64,000 bases of DNA from Nocardia sp. BMG111209 (lineage in GTDB: Bacteria; Actinomycetota; Actinomycetes; Mycobacteriales; Mycobacteriaceae). The DNA lies in contig NZ_KB907307.1 of assembly GCF_000381925.1 (NCBI RefSeq), positions 4,030,001-4,094,000 on the forward strand. Direction: 5' to 3'. Made by a program: the position numbers and the translations under genes. Shown here one piece after another: positions 51,625-59,966 of the stretch. Positions within the stretch are counted from its first letter, which is position 1, and each line of letters starts with the position of its first letter. The notes under the pieces are model-generated. The model saw only the letters and a list, made by a program, of their open reading frames with translations. It had not been told where the DNA came from and made no database searches.

Positions 51625-53724
51625 TCACCACCAGCCGAGGATCGGCCGCAGCTGCCGATCGAGTTCCGGGGCGAGGGTCCGCGCATAGGTGGCGGTCAGG
51701 TGGTGCTCGTCGTGGTAGACGAGGACATTGCCCGCGACCGCGGGACACACGTCGGCCTGGCACACCGCGTCGGTGAGGTCGATCGGGAAGACCGTGGGGA
51801 ACCGGGACGCCGGTTCCAGCGCGGGATTCACCCGGTCCAGGGCATCGTCGCGGCGGATGCCGCATTCGGCGCTGCCGCCGCCGCGGGCCAGGCAGTCGAT
51901 CGCTTTGTAGCGCACACTGTTGCGCCGCAACCACGGGGTGTCGCGCACCGCGACCACGTCCAGGCCGCGGTCCGCCAGCGCCGACCACACGTCCAGATAG
52001 TCCTGCGGGGTCTCGTCGCCGATATCGCCGCGCGGGCGGGTGCCGGTGGTGAACACCCAGTCCGGCCGGTCGGTGCCCAGCCGGTCGATGACCTCCCGGG
52101 ACCAGTCCCGGCAGTCCGGATTGGGTTCGCCCTTGTAGCTGACCTCGTCGGACAGGGTCAGCGGGCAGCCCATCTTCAGATAGACGACGATGCGGAACCG
52201 GTGCTGCGCGGCGAGCAGTTGCAGGGCGGGCAGCCAGTGCTCGGCATGCGAACTGCCGACCAGCGCCAGCGTGCGGTCGGCGTCCTTGTCGCCGTACACG
52301 CAGGTGATCACGTCGCGGGTGTTCCAGTCGGCGATGCAGCCGTCCACGGTCGGCGGTGGCACCTCGGCGGGCGCCTCCAGCACCGTCGGGCGCATCGGCG
52401 CCGCGGGCACCGGCGCCCGGGCGGCCAGCGCCTCCGCGCCCGGATACATCACCGGATCCAGCCCGCCGGGCGGATGCGGCGGCGCGATCCAGCCGACCGT
52501 GATCTGCCAGGCGCCGACCACGCCGACCACCGCCATCGCCAGCGCGCCGACCAGGCCGCCGGTCGCTCGCGGATATCCCGGTCGCGCGACGCCGGCCGGA
52601 CGCGCGCGCAGCGGCTCCTCGATCCAGCGGTGGGTCAGCCAGGCCAGGACGGCCGAGGCCGCCAGGACCAGCAGGCCGTCGACGGGATCCGCCGCCGGGT
52701 GGTCCCGCTCGGCCAGCACCACGATCAGCACCGGCCAGTGCCACAGATACAGCGGATAGGCCACCTCGCCGAGCGTCTGCATCGGACGCGTCGCCAGCAG
52801 CCGGCTCGGCCAGGGCAGCGGTCCGGGGCCGAAACCGGCCACGATCAGCGCGGCGGTGGCGCCGACCGGCAGCAGGGCGACCGGCCCGGGGAACCGTTCG
52901 ACGCCGTTGGTCACGAGCCAGCCGCAGCCGACGACCCCGGCCAGGCCCAGCGCCGCCAGCCCGGTCCGCAGCCCGCGCAGCAGCCCCGGCGAGAACGACC
53001 AGCGCCGCGACCCCAGACCCTGCGGTACCAGCGCCAGCCCGGCGCCGGCCAGCAGCTCCCAGGCGCGGGCCACACTGTCGTAGTAGTTCCAGCCCTGATG
53101 CGAGGTGCCGCGGGTCGCGTAGACGAACGAGGCGACCGCCGCGACGCCGACGATCACCGTGAGCACCGGCCGCACCCGCGGCGCCCGGCACGCCCACACC
53201 ACGGCCGCGACCACCACCAGGGCGGCCAGATAGAACTGCCCCTGCACCGACATCGACCACAGATGCTGCAACGGGCTCACCGACGGATCGGCCGCCAGAT
53301 AATCCGACCAGGTCCAGGCCAGCCGCCAGTTCTGGTAGTAGAACAGCGAGGCCAGCGTCTGCCCGGCCATATCGGACCATTGCGTGTACGGGCGCAGCGT
53401 GATCGTCGCCACCACCACGGCCGCCAGCACCACCACCAGCGCCGGCACCAGCCGCCGCACCGTCCGCCGCACGATCGGCAGCACCGGCACCGCACCGGAC
53501 CGCCCGGCCTGCCGCAGCAGCAGGCCGGTGAAGAAGTATCCGGACAACACCAGGAACACGTCGACGCCGCCGGACACCCGGCGCAGGTAGATGTGGAACA
53601 CCACCACCAGGGCGATCGCCAATCCCCGCAGCCCGTCGAGATCACCGCGGCGGGCGTCCGGCGTGGCCGGGCCCGGTGCGGCGAACGTGGCCTTCCGCCG
53701 CGCGATCGCCAGGGGATTGTTCAC
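51625..53724 (-). CDS. Membrane acyltransferase-3 fused to SGNH-type domain (OafA/YrhL-like)
   Basis: A 699-residue protein from the GTG at 53724 (AGGAG eight bases upstream). The N-terminal two thirds is a ten- or eleven-helix acyltransferase-3 domain: DLDGLRGLAIALVVVFHIYL, with the catalytic His, GGVDVFLVLSGYFFTGLLL and AYPLYLWHWPVLIVVL. A linker leads to a periplasmic SGNH-like domain (about 510-699): LVGSSHAEHWLPAL in place of the GDS block, and DEHHLTATYARTL with the His motif. Proteins of this design transfer acyl groups to cell-surface glycans or peptidoglycan. The target here is unknown. Confidence 0.92.
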   Translation of the reverse strand: MNNPLAIARRKATFAAPGPATPDARRGDLDGLRGLAIALVVVFHIYLRRVSGGVDVFLVLSGYFFTGLLLRQAGRSGAVPVLPIVRRTVRRLVPALVVVLAAVVVATITLRPYTQWSDMAGQTLASLFYYQNWRLAWTWSDYLAADPSVSPLQHLWSMSVQGQFYLAALVVVAAVVWACRAPRVRPVLTVIVGVAAVASFVYATRGTSHQGWNYYDSVARAWELLAGAGLALVPQGLGSRRWSFSPGLLRGLRTGLAALGLAGVVGCGWLVTNGVERFPGPVALLPVGATAALIVAGFGPGPLPWPSRLLATRPMQTLGEVAYPLYLWHWPVLIVVLAERDHPAADPVDGLLVLAASAVLAWLTHRWIEEPLRARPAGVARPGYPRATGGLVGALAMAVVGVVGAWQITVGWIAPPHPPGGLDPVMYPGAEALAARAPVPAAPMRPTVLEAPAEVPPPTVDGCIADWNTRDVITCVYGDKDADRTLALVGSSHAEHWLPALQLLAAQHRFRIVVYLKMGCPLTLSDEVSYKGEPNPDCRDWSREVIDRLGTDRPDWVFTTGTRPRGDIGDETPQDYLDVWSALADRGLDVVAVRDTPWLRRNSVRYKAIDCLARGGGSAECGIRRDDALDRVNPALEPASRFPTVFPIDLTDAVCQADVCPAVAGNVLVYHDEHHLTATYARTLAPELDRQLRPILGWW

Positions 53725-54069
53725 CCGCGTACTCCTGATTTGTCCGTTCCCATCCGATCCGGCACGACGACCGGGTCGTCGGTGGCACCTGTAGCCAAAA
53801 TGCCGCACGGATCGGTCGCGAGGCAAATCACCGTCGCTGCCCGCGACCACCCATGGAGCGCCGAACATCATGCGCCGCAACAGTTGTCACGATGCGGACG
53901 ACATGATCGCGGCCCGGTCACGGGCGCTGTCGGTTCCCGGCCGGACCGGTCACCATGGACTGGGGAGATACCCGGTCGGACCGTCGTCAATCGCGCATCT
54001 CCGCCATCTTTCCCGGCGGTTCCACCGTAGGCGGGCGATGAAACGCCCAACGAACGAGGAGGACGATCC
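53725..54069. other. Divergent control region between acyltransferase and alcohol dehydrogenase genes
   Basis: 345 bases without a supportable gene. The ribosome site GAGGAGG lies seven bases before the GTG at 54070, and AGGAG precedes the leftward GTG at 53724. A short dyad GACGACC/GGTCGTC occurs near 53770. Short open frames here have no family features. Confidence 0.5.
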
Positions 54070-55086
54070 GTGCGCGCAACCATGATCCACGCCCCCGGCG
54101 ACATCCGGTTCGAACAGCGGCCCGACCCGCGGATCACCGAACCGACCGACGCGATCATCCGGACGGTCGCCACCTGCGTGTGCGGGTCGGATCTGTGGTC
54201 CTACCGCGGGATCAATCCGGTCGAGGATCCGCATCCGATGGGCCACGAATACATCGGCGTGGTGGAGGAGGTCGGCCGCGACGTCAGCACGGTCCGGCCC
54301 GGACAGCTCGTGATCGGATCCTTCGTCGCCTCGGACAACACCTGCCCGCACTGCCGGTACGGATTCCAGACGGCCTGTACGCACCGGGTGGTCATGACCA
54401 CCTGCCAGGCCGAGTACATCCGGATCCCGCAGGCCGGCGGCACGCTGGTCGCGGTGCCCGGCGATCCGGATCCCGCGCTGCTCCCCAGCCTGCTGACCTT
54501 GTCGGACGTCATGGGCACCGGCTGGTTCGCCGCCGTCGCCGCGCAGGTGAAACCGGGCGGTACGGTCGCGGTCGTCGGCGACGGCGCGGTCGGCCTGTGC
54601 GGCGTGCTGGCCGCGAAGGAGCTCGGCGCCGACCGGATCATCGCGATGAGCCGCCATCAGGACCGGCAGAAACTCGCCCTCGATTTCGGCGCGACCGACC
54701 TGGTCACCGAGCGCGGCGACGAGGGCGTCGCGCGGATCATGGACCTCACCGACGGCGTCGGGGCCGATTCCGTCCTGGAATGCGTCGGGACCGCCGAATC
54801 CTCGGCCCAGGCGCGCCGCGCCACCCGGCCCGGTGGGACGGTGGGTTTCGTCGGGCTTCCGCACGGGGTGGAGATCGACGGCGGCGACCTGTTCGATTCG
54901 ATGGTCGGGCTGCGGGGTGGACCGGCCCCGGTCCGGCGGTTCCTGCCCGACCTGATCGATCGGGTGCTGTCCGGGCATATGACACCCGGCAAGGTCTTCG
55001 ACCTGACGCTGCCGCTGAGCGAGGTCGCCGAGGCGTATCGGGCCATGGACCAGCGGCGGGCCGTCAAGGTGATGCTGCAACCGTGA
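54070..55086 (+). CDS. Zinc-dependent alcohol dehydrogenase family protein
   Basis: A 338-residue medium-chain dehydrogenase. The catalytic-zinc region is TCVCGSDLWSYRG with MGHEYIGVVEEVG. The structural-zinc loop is reduced to CPHCRYGFQTAC, three Cys instead of four. The coenzyme site is TVAVVGDGAVGLCGVLAAKELG. This pattern matches YjmD/threonine-dehydrogenase-like members frequent in actinomycetes, whose substrates are mostly unknown. GTG start at 54070 with GAGGAGG upstream. The last 23 bases overlap the end of the converging DoxX gene. Confidence 0.9.
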   Translation: MRATMIHAPGDIRFEQRPDPRITEPTDAIIRTVATCVCGSDLWSYRGINPVEDPHPMGHEYIGVVEEVGRDVSTVRPGQLVIGSFVASDNTCPHCRYGFQTACTHRVVMTTCQAEYIRIPQAGGTLVAVPGDPDPALLPSLLTLSDVMGTGWFAAVAAQVKPGGTVAVVGDGAVGLCGVLAAKELGADRIIAMSRHQDRQKLALDFGATDLVTERGDEGVARIMDLTDGVGADSVLECVGTAESSAQARRATRPGGTVGFVGLPHGVEIDGGDLFDSMVGLRGGPAPVRRFLPDLIDRVLSGHMTPGKVFDLTLPLSEVAEAYRAMDQRRAVKVMLQP

Positions 55087-55489
55087 GCCGGGCAGGCCGT
55101 CGGCGCAGTGTGCGACTCGCCGGACGCAGGTACCAGGAGGCGGCGGTCAGCACGGTCATGACGGTGAGAACCGGTACCTCGGCCGGGCCGTAGCCGGTGG
55201 TCAGGTGTGAGGCCAGCGCGCCGGTGTAGACGAAGAAGCTGCCGGCGTAGGCCCACTCCTTGACCAGCGGAAAGCGCGGGACCAGCAGGGCGGCCGCGCC
55301 GAGGATCTTCCAGACGCCGAGCAGGACCAGCAGGTACGTCGGATAGCCCAGTCCGGTGACGATGTCGCGCACATAGGCGAGGCGGGCGATGTCCCACACC
55401 CCGCCGACGGCGAGTTCGGCGGTGACGATCGCGGTGGCGATCCAGTAGGCGACCACAACGGGCCGCGACGAACGAGTCGTGGTGTTCAT
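55064..55489 (-). CDS. DoxX-family membrane protein
   Basis: A 141-residue, four-helix membrane protein: VVAYWIATAIVTAELAVGG, YPTYLLVLLGVWKILGAAAL, EWAYAGSFFVYTGALASHL and PVLTVMTVLTAASWYLRP. The KxLGA motif and the short hydrophilic loops match DoxX/DUF6069-type proteins, some of which form oxidoreductase complexes at the membrane. Its ATG at 55489 is only 29 bp from the divergent sigma-factor ATG, so the two promoters overlap. DoxX-like genes are known neighbours of ECF41-type sigma factors and are therefore likely targets. Confidence 0.88.
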   Translation of the reverse strand: MNTTTRSSRPVVVAYWIATAIVTAELAVGGVWDIARLAYVRDIVTGLGYPTYLLVLLGVWKILGAAALLVPRFPLVKEWAYAGSFFVYTGALASHLTTGYGPAEVPVLTVMTVLTAASWYLRPASRTLRRRPARLTVAASP

Positions 55490-55518
55490 ACCTGGATGAC
55501 GGATCGGCGGCGCAAGAT

Positions 55519-56406
55519 ATGTCGATGGACGACAGCGAGGCGTTCGAACACCATCGTCCCCGGCTGCGCGCGGTGGCGCACCGCATGCTCGGCTCGGCGG
55601 CCGATGCCGACGACGCCGTCCAGGAGACCTGGCTGCGGCTGCATCGCACCGGCCCGGCCGGCATCGGCAACCTCGGCGGCTGGCTGACCACCGTCCTGTC
55701 CCACATCTGCCTGGACATGCTGCGCAACCGGTCGGCGCTGCGGGAACATCCACTCGGTGTGCATCTGCCGGACCGGCTCTCCGATCCGGCGGCCGGTCCC
55801 GAGGAGGATGCGCTGCTGACCGAGTCGACCGGGCAGGCCCTGCTGATCGTGCTGGACCGGCTGGCTCCGGCCGAGCGGATCGCATTCGTGCTGCACGACC
55901 TGTTCGCGGTGCCGTTCGACGATATCGCCGCGATCCTCGATCGGACACCGAACGCGGCGCGACTGCTGGCGACCCGGGCCCGGCGGCGGGTCGTCGGCGG
56001 ATCCGAGGGCGAGCGGCCGGAAACCGCCGCACAGCGCGCGATCGTCGAGGCCTTTCTCGCCGCGGCCCGGGGCGGCGACCTCGACGCGCTGCTCGCGGTG
56101 CTCGATCCCGAGGTGGCGATCGCCGCCGACGAGACCGCCTCCCCCACCGGCGCGCCGGTCCGGCTGCGGGGTGCGGGCCTCGCCGCGCGGCAGGCCGTGG
56201 CATTCGCGCGGCTGTCCGCCGGCGCGGAGCCGATCCTCGCCGACGGCATCCCGGCCGCGCTGGTCACCGCGGCCGGTGGACCGTATTCGGTCATGCTGTT
56301 CACGATCACCGGACCGCTGATCACCGGCATCGAGGTGGTCGCGGACCCGAATCGGCTGCGGGCCCTCCAGGCGGCCCTGTTCCCCGGGGCGCTACCCGAA
56401 CCGTGA
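55519..56406 (+). CDS. ECF sigma factor with C-terminal SnoaL-like domain (SigJ-like)
   Basis: A 295-residue sigma factor, the second of this type in the window. Region 2: AVAHRMLGSAADADDAVQET; linker VHLPDRL in the place of the ECF41 WLPEPL; region 4: PAERIAFVLHDLFAVPFDD with the helix AILDRTPNAARLLATRAR. The C-terminal about 110 residues form the SnoaL-like domain and end with VADPNRLRALQ, which recalls the NPxKL motif. The DGGG motif of classical ECF41 is not seen, so it may belong to a related group. Divergent from the DoxX gene, its probable target. A second ATG at 55525 is equally possible. Confidence 0.88.
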   Translation: MSMDDSEAFEHHRPRLRAVAHRMLGSAADADDAVQETWLRLHRTGPAGIGNLGGWLTTVLSHICLDMLRNRSALREHPLGVHLPDRLSDPAAGPEEDALLTESTGQALLIVLDRLAPAERIAFVLHDLFAVPFDDIAAILDRTPNAARLLATRARRRVVGGSEGERPETAAQRAIVEAFLAAARGGDLDALLAVLDPEVAIAADETASPTGAPVRLRGAGLAARQAVAFARLSAGAEPILADGIPAALVTAAGGPYSVMLFTITGPLITGIEVVADPNRLRALQAALFPGALPEP

Positions 56407-56414
56407 CGCGGCGA

Positions 56415-57137
56415 TCAGGCCGGCGGCTGCTCGATCAGACGCTCGCGGATCCCCCGGAAATGCTCGTCGACCGCGACACGCAGGGCCGGTTCGTCGCCGG
56501 TCCGGACCGCGTCCAGGATGGCGCGATGCCATCGCGCGATGGCCTCGGGAGCGGCCGCGGCGCCGGGCAATTCGGTGTCCAGCGCGTTGAACACCTTCCA
56601 GAACACCTGGATGAGGTCGAGCACCAGTTCGTTGTCCAGCGGCCGGTAGAGGGTTTCGTGGAAACGCCAATCCTGTTCCGGCGCATAGTCTCCTTGCCCG
56701 GCGGCCGCCTCCATCGCGGTCACCGCGGCGGACAGTTCGGACAGGTCGAGCCGGTCGCGGGCGGCGAGCACCCGGGAGACCAGCCCAGCCTCCAGCACCT
56801 CGCGCACCTCGAGCAGATTGCGGATGTCGGCGTAGTCGCCGCGCACCGACAGCGCGCCCCGGAACGCCAGGCCCGCCTCCAGCCCGGACAGCGGCCCGGA
56901 ACCGACGTAGGTGCCGTAGCCGTGCCGGATGTCGACGATACCCACCGCCTCGAGCGCCTTCATCGCCTCGCGCAGCGGATGCCGCGACACCCCGAGCTCC
57001 TTCATGAGCTCGGATTCGGTCGGCAGCGACGCTCCCGGCCCGAGCCCGCGCTCGACGATGAGCCGCTTGATCGACTCGCGCAGCGCGCGCTGATTGGCGC
57101 GGGCACCCGAAACCCGTTCGCCGACTGTCCTTTCCAC
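56415..57137 (-). CDS. FadR/GntR-family regulator (FCD domain)
   Basis: A 240-residue regulator. The N-terminal winged helix reads ALRESIKRLIVERGLGPGAS and LPTESELMKELGVSRHPLRE, then GYGTYVGSG. The C-terminal FCD ligand domain contains DIRNLLEVREVLEAGLV, DWRFHETLYRPLDNELV and ARWHRAILDAVRTGDEPAL, with its usual His/Asp metal or ligand residues. The GTG at 57137 is preferred because the ATG at 57200 lies inside a 20-bp palindrome that is probably the operator; no ribosome site is visible before the GTG. Divergent from the permease-lyase operon, which it most likely represses until its sugar-acid ligand is present. Confidence 0.88.
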   Translation of the reverse strand: MERTVGERVSGARANQRALRESIKRLIVERGLGPGASLPTESELMKELGVSRHPLREAMKALEAVGIVDIRHGYGTYVGSGPLSGLEAGLAFRGALSVRGDYADIRNLLEVREVLEAGLVSRVLAARDRLDLSELSAAVTAMEAAAGQGDYAPEQDWRFHETLYRPLDNELVLDLIQVFWKVFNALDTELPGAAAAPEAIARWHRAILDAVRTGDEPALRVAVDEHFRGIRERLIEQPPA

Positions 57138-57195
57138 AGGCGCGAGTGTAGACCGATGGTTGCCCCGCGCCGATCCGCGCGTTACCGTGATGCCT

Positions 57196-57215
57196 GACAT
57201 AGGACATCCTATGTC
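57196..57215. promoter_or_regulatory. 20-bp palindrome, likely operator of the FadR-type regulator
   Basis: Perfect 9-bp arms GACATAGGA and TCCTATGTC around CA. It is placed 25 bases before the permease ATG at 57240 and 59 bases from the regulator GTG, suited to repress both directions. Confidence 0.8.
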
Positions 57216-57239
57216 CTGTTCCAGGAAGGTTCCACCGGC

Positions 57240-58661
57240 ATGACTGCGCCGTCCCCTGCCGCACCCCGTTCGTTCCGCACCCTGAGCCGCGCGCAGCGCA
57301 AGGGCTTCTACGCCGCCTGGCTGGGTTATCTGCTCGACGGCTTCGATTTCGTCCTCATCACCCTGGTCCTCACCGATATCGCGGGCGACTTCCACCTGAG
57401 CCTCGGCAAGGCCGCCACGCTGGTCTCGGCCGCTTTCGTCTCGCGCTGGCTCGGTGGTCTGGTCCTGGGTGCGATCGCCGATCGGTACGGCCGGAAACCG
57501 GCGATGATCCTGGCGATCGTGGCCTTCGCGGTGGGCAGCGGACTGTGCGGATTCTCCTGGAACTACTGGTCGCTGTTCGTGTTCCGCGCGATCGTCGGCC
57601 TCGGGATGGCGGGCGAGTACGGGTCCAGCGCCACCTATGTCATGGAGTCCTGGCCACGCCACATGCGCAATCGGGCCACCGGATTCCTGCTGTCCGCCTA
57701 CCCGATCGGCACGGTACTCGCCGCGCAGGCGTACCGGCTGGTGGTGCCCGCCGGGGGCTGGCGCTGGCTGTTCTATGTCGGGATCGTGCCCGTCGCGCTG
57801 ACGCTGTACCTGCGCCGCGCGCTGCCCGAGGCGGCCGAATGGGAGCGCGAGGTCGCCGGGCGGGATCGGCACACGACCACCTCCGTACTGTTCGCGCCCG
57901 GTCGCCGGGTGCTCAACATCGTGCTGGCCGCGGTGCTGTCGGCGCTGCTGGTGGTGTTGTTCGCGAAGCTGTCCGGATCCGCGGCACCCTATCTGAGCGT
58001 GCTGGTCATCGCGGGATTCGTACTGTTCGCGGTGCAGTTGTCCGGCCGGCAGTGGCCGGTGACCGTCGCGATCATGGTCACGGTCTTCTGCGCCTTCCTG
58101 TATTCCTGGCCGATCCAGTCGCTGCTGCCGACCTATCTGAAAACCGTGCTGGGCTATCACGCCGGGCAGGTCTCCGACGCGCTGACCTGGGCGGGACTCG
58201 GTTACGCGGCCGGAAGTTGCCTCGCCGGACTGCTCGGCGACCGGCTGGGTACCCGGCGCGCCTACGTCCTGGGCCTGCTGATCTCGCTGATCTTCGTCTT
58301 CCCGGTGTTCGCGCTGCCGTCCGGCAACGTGGTGCTGCTGTGGGTGCTGCTGTTCGCGATGCAGGCCACCAGCCAGGGCATCTCCGGGCTGCTGCCCAAG
58401 TACATCGGCGACCACTTCCCCACCCGGTTGCGCGCGGCCGGGCTCGGATTCTCCTACAACGTCGGCGCGCTCGGCGGCGCGGTCGCACCGCTGGCCGGCA
58501 CCGCGATCGCGAACCGCCTGGGCCTGGGCACCGCCCTCAGCGTGCTCGCCGGGGCGCTGACCGTGGTGGTCGCGCTGATCATCGGCTTCGACGTACCCGC
58601 CCGGATCGGCCGGGCGCTCGGCGATCGGGAGTCACCCGTCCCGGAAAGGATCGACGAATGA
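57240..58661 (+). CDS. MFS permease, sialic-acid/acid-sugar symporter type (NanT-like)
   Basis: A 473-residue major facilitator with more than 12 predicted helices. The loop motif GAIADRYGRKPAMI, helix 4 LGMAGEYGSSATYVMESWP and loop RNRATGFLLSAYPIG are those of the NanT-like metabolite:H+ symporters. An extra pair of helices in the middle (LAAVLSALLVVLFAKLSGSA, VLVIAGFVLFAVQLS) is a feature of NanT, which has 14 helices; this supports a sialate or related 2-keto-acid sugar substrate. The next gene is a lyase for such compounds and overlaps it by four bases (ATGA). The JEN-type Q-D motif of the other permease is absent. Control: FadR-type operator 25 bp upstream. Confidence 0.88.
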   Translation: MTAPSPAAPRSFRTLSRAQRKGFYAAWLGYLLDGFDFVLITLVLTDIAGDFHLSLGKAATLVSAAFVSRWLGGLVLGAIADRYGRKPAMILAIVAFAVGSGLCGFSWNYWSLFVFRAIVGLGMAGEYGSSATYVMESWPRHMRNRATGFLLSAYPIGTVLAAQAYRLVVPAGGWRWLFYVGIVPVALTLYLRRALPEAAEWEREVAGRDRHTTTSVLFAPGRRVLNIVLAAVLSALLVVLFAKLSGSAAPYLSVLVIAGFVLFAVQLSGRQWPVTVAIMVTVFCAFLYSWPIQSLLPTYLKTVLGYHAGQVSDALTWAGLGYAAGSCLAGLLGDRLGTRRAYVLGLLISLIFVFPVFALPSGNVVLLWVLLFAMQATSQGISGLLPKYIGDHFPTRLRAAGLGFSYNVGALGGAVAPLAGTAIANRLGLGTALSVLAGALTVVVALIIGFDVPARIGRALGDRESPVPERIDE

Positions 58662-59575
58662 AGCTCGAGGCAGTGATACCACCGCTGGTCACTCCCCTGG
58701 ACGCCGCCGGTGAGCTGGATCGGCGCTCGCTGGAACGACTGATCACCCGGCAACTGGCCGCCGGGGTGCACGGCGTATTCGTCGGCGGATCCAGCGGCGA
58801 GGTGGCGCTGCTGGACACCGCCCAGCGCCGGGACCTGGTCGCGACCACCGTCGCGGTGGTAGCCGGTGCGGTACCGGTGCTGGCCGGCGCGGTCGACACC
58901 GGCACCCGGCGCGTCGTCGAACAGGCCCGGCAGGCCGCCGACCTCGGCGCCGACGCGGTCGTGGTCACCGCCCCGTTCTACATCCAGCCGCATCCGGACG
59001 AGGTACTGGCGCACTTCCGCCGGATCCACGCGGCGGTGGACATCCCGGTGATCGCCTACGACATCCCTGCCGCGGTCGGCACCCCCCTGTCCCCGGACCT
59101 GGTCACCGCGCTCGCGGAGTCCGAAACGATTGTGGCACTGAAGGATTCGAGCGGCGACCTGGCCAAGTTCCGAGAAGTGCTGCGGCGCACCGACCTTCCC
59201 GCGTTCAGCGGATCGGAACTGTTCGCCGACACCGCCGTCGAACTCGGCGCCGCGGGCATCGTGCCGGGCCTGGGCAACGTCGACCCGGACGGCTACGTCC
59301 GGCTGTACCGGGCCGCACGCGCCGGTGACACCGCCGCCGCCCGCGCCGAACAGGACCGGCTGGCAGGCCTGTTCCGGATCGTCACGGTCGCCGACCGCTC
59401 CCGCATCGGCTTCACCGCAGGCGCACTGGGCGCCTTCAAGGCCGCCATGACACTCCTCGGCATCCTCGACTGCGCCGCCGTGAACCCACCCCTGGCACCG
59501 CTGTCCGAGGCCGAGATCCGTTCCATCGCCGAGATTCTCGCGACCCACGGCCTGGAACCGATCAACCGCCCCTGA
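58658..59575 (+). CDS. DHDPS/N-acetylneuraminate lyase-family aldolase
   Basis: A 305-residue class I aldolase of the DapA/NanA family. The Schiff-base lysine is in VALKDSSGDL; the partner Tyr is in VIAYDIPAAVG; the carboxylate-binding loop is GGSSGEVALL. SSGE replaces the TTGE of DapA and fits sialate or 2-keto-3-deoxy-sugar-acid lyases more than dihydrodipicolinate synthase. It is coupled to a NanT-like permease and a FadR-type regulator, so it probably cleaves an imported nine- or six-carbon keto-acid sugar to pyruvate. The typical NanE/NanK/NagA/NagB genes are not next to it, so true sialate use is not certain. Confidence 0.87.
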   Translation: MKLEAVIPPLVTPLDAAGELDRRSLERLITRQLAAGVHGVFVGGSSGEVALLDTAQRRDLVATTVAVVAGAVPVLAGAVDTGTRRVVEQARQAADLGADAVVVTAPFYIQPHPDEVLAHFRRIHAAVDIPVIAYDIPAAVGTPLSPDLVTALAESETIVALKDSSGDLAKFREVLRRTDLPAFSGSELFADTAVELGAAGIVPGLGNVDPDGYVRLYRAARAGDTAAARAEQDRLAGLFRIVTVADRSRIGFTAGALGAFKAAMTLLGILDCAAVNPPLAPLSEAEIRSIAEILATHGLEPINRP

Positions 59576-59695
59576 ACGGCGCTGCCCGGCCGCGAATGTC
59601 GGACCCTTCTGGCACAGTGGACCTCGAATCGACAGGTGGACCGGGCGTCGGGCAGGATGGACGCCGCGGACAGTTACTGGGAGGAGACCGAGGAC

Positions 59696-59941
59696 ATGCT
59701 GCGGTTGATCATCGGCATCGCGGCCGGCTATGTGCTCGGCGCCAAGGCCGGGCGGGCGCGGTACGAGCAACTCGGCAAGACCGCTCGGGCGATCGCCGGT
59801 AGTCCTGCCACCCGTGCGCTGGTCCGGGTCGGGCGGCAGAAGTTGTCGGACAAGCTCAGTACTCGGCCGCAGTTGGAGCCGATGGTGCCGATCGATGAGC
59901 GCACCACCATTCTGGTGCCGCAGGATCAGTTGCGGCGCTGA
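59696..59941 (+). CDS. Small conserved membrane-anchored protein
   Basis: An 81-residue protein starting at the ATG at 59696, with GGGAGGAG nine bases upstream; the frame upstream of it is not family-like. The N-terminus is a hydrophobic helix LRLIIGIAAGYVLGAKAG followed by the conserved RARYEQL motif. Residues ATRALVRVGRQKLSDKLST form an amphipathic helix. Small actinobacterial proteins with 'GY.LGA.AGR.RYEQ' are common near dnaG and have no defined role. A short hairpin follows its stop. Confidence 0.8.
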   Translation: MLRLIIGIAAGYVLGAKAGRARYEQLGKTARAIAGSPATRALVRVGRQKLSDKLSTRPQLEPMVPIDERTTILVPQDQLRR

Positions 59942-59944
59942 GGG

Positions 59945-59965
59945 CCGCGGCCACGCGGGCCGCGG
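59945..59965. terminator. Short hairpin between the small gene and dnaG
   Basis: An 8-bp GC-only stem, CCGCGGCC with GGCCGCGG around a 5-base loop, in the 25-bp space between converging stops. Confidence 0.5.
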
Positions 59966-59966
59966 G

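Noticed and set aside
57138..58415. Minus-strand extension upstream of the FadR-type regulator
   Set aside because: It is the complement of the NanT-like gene; only the C-terminal part is the real regulator.
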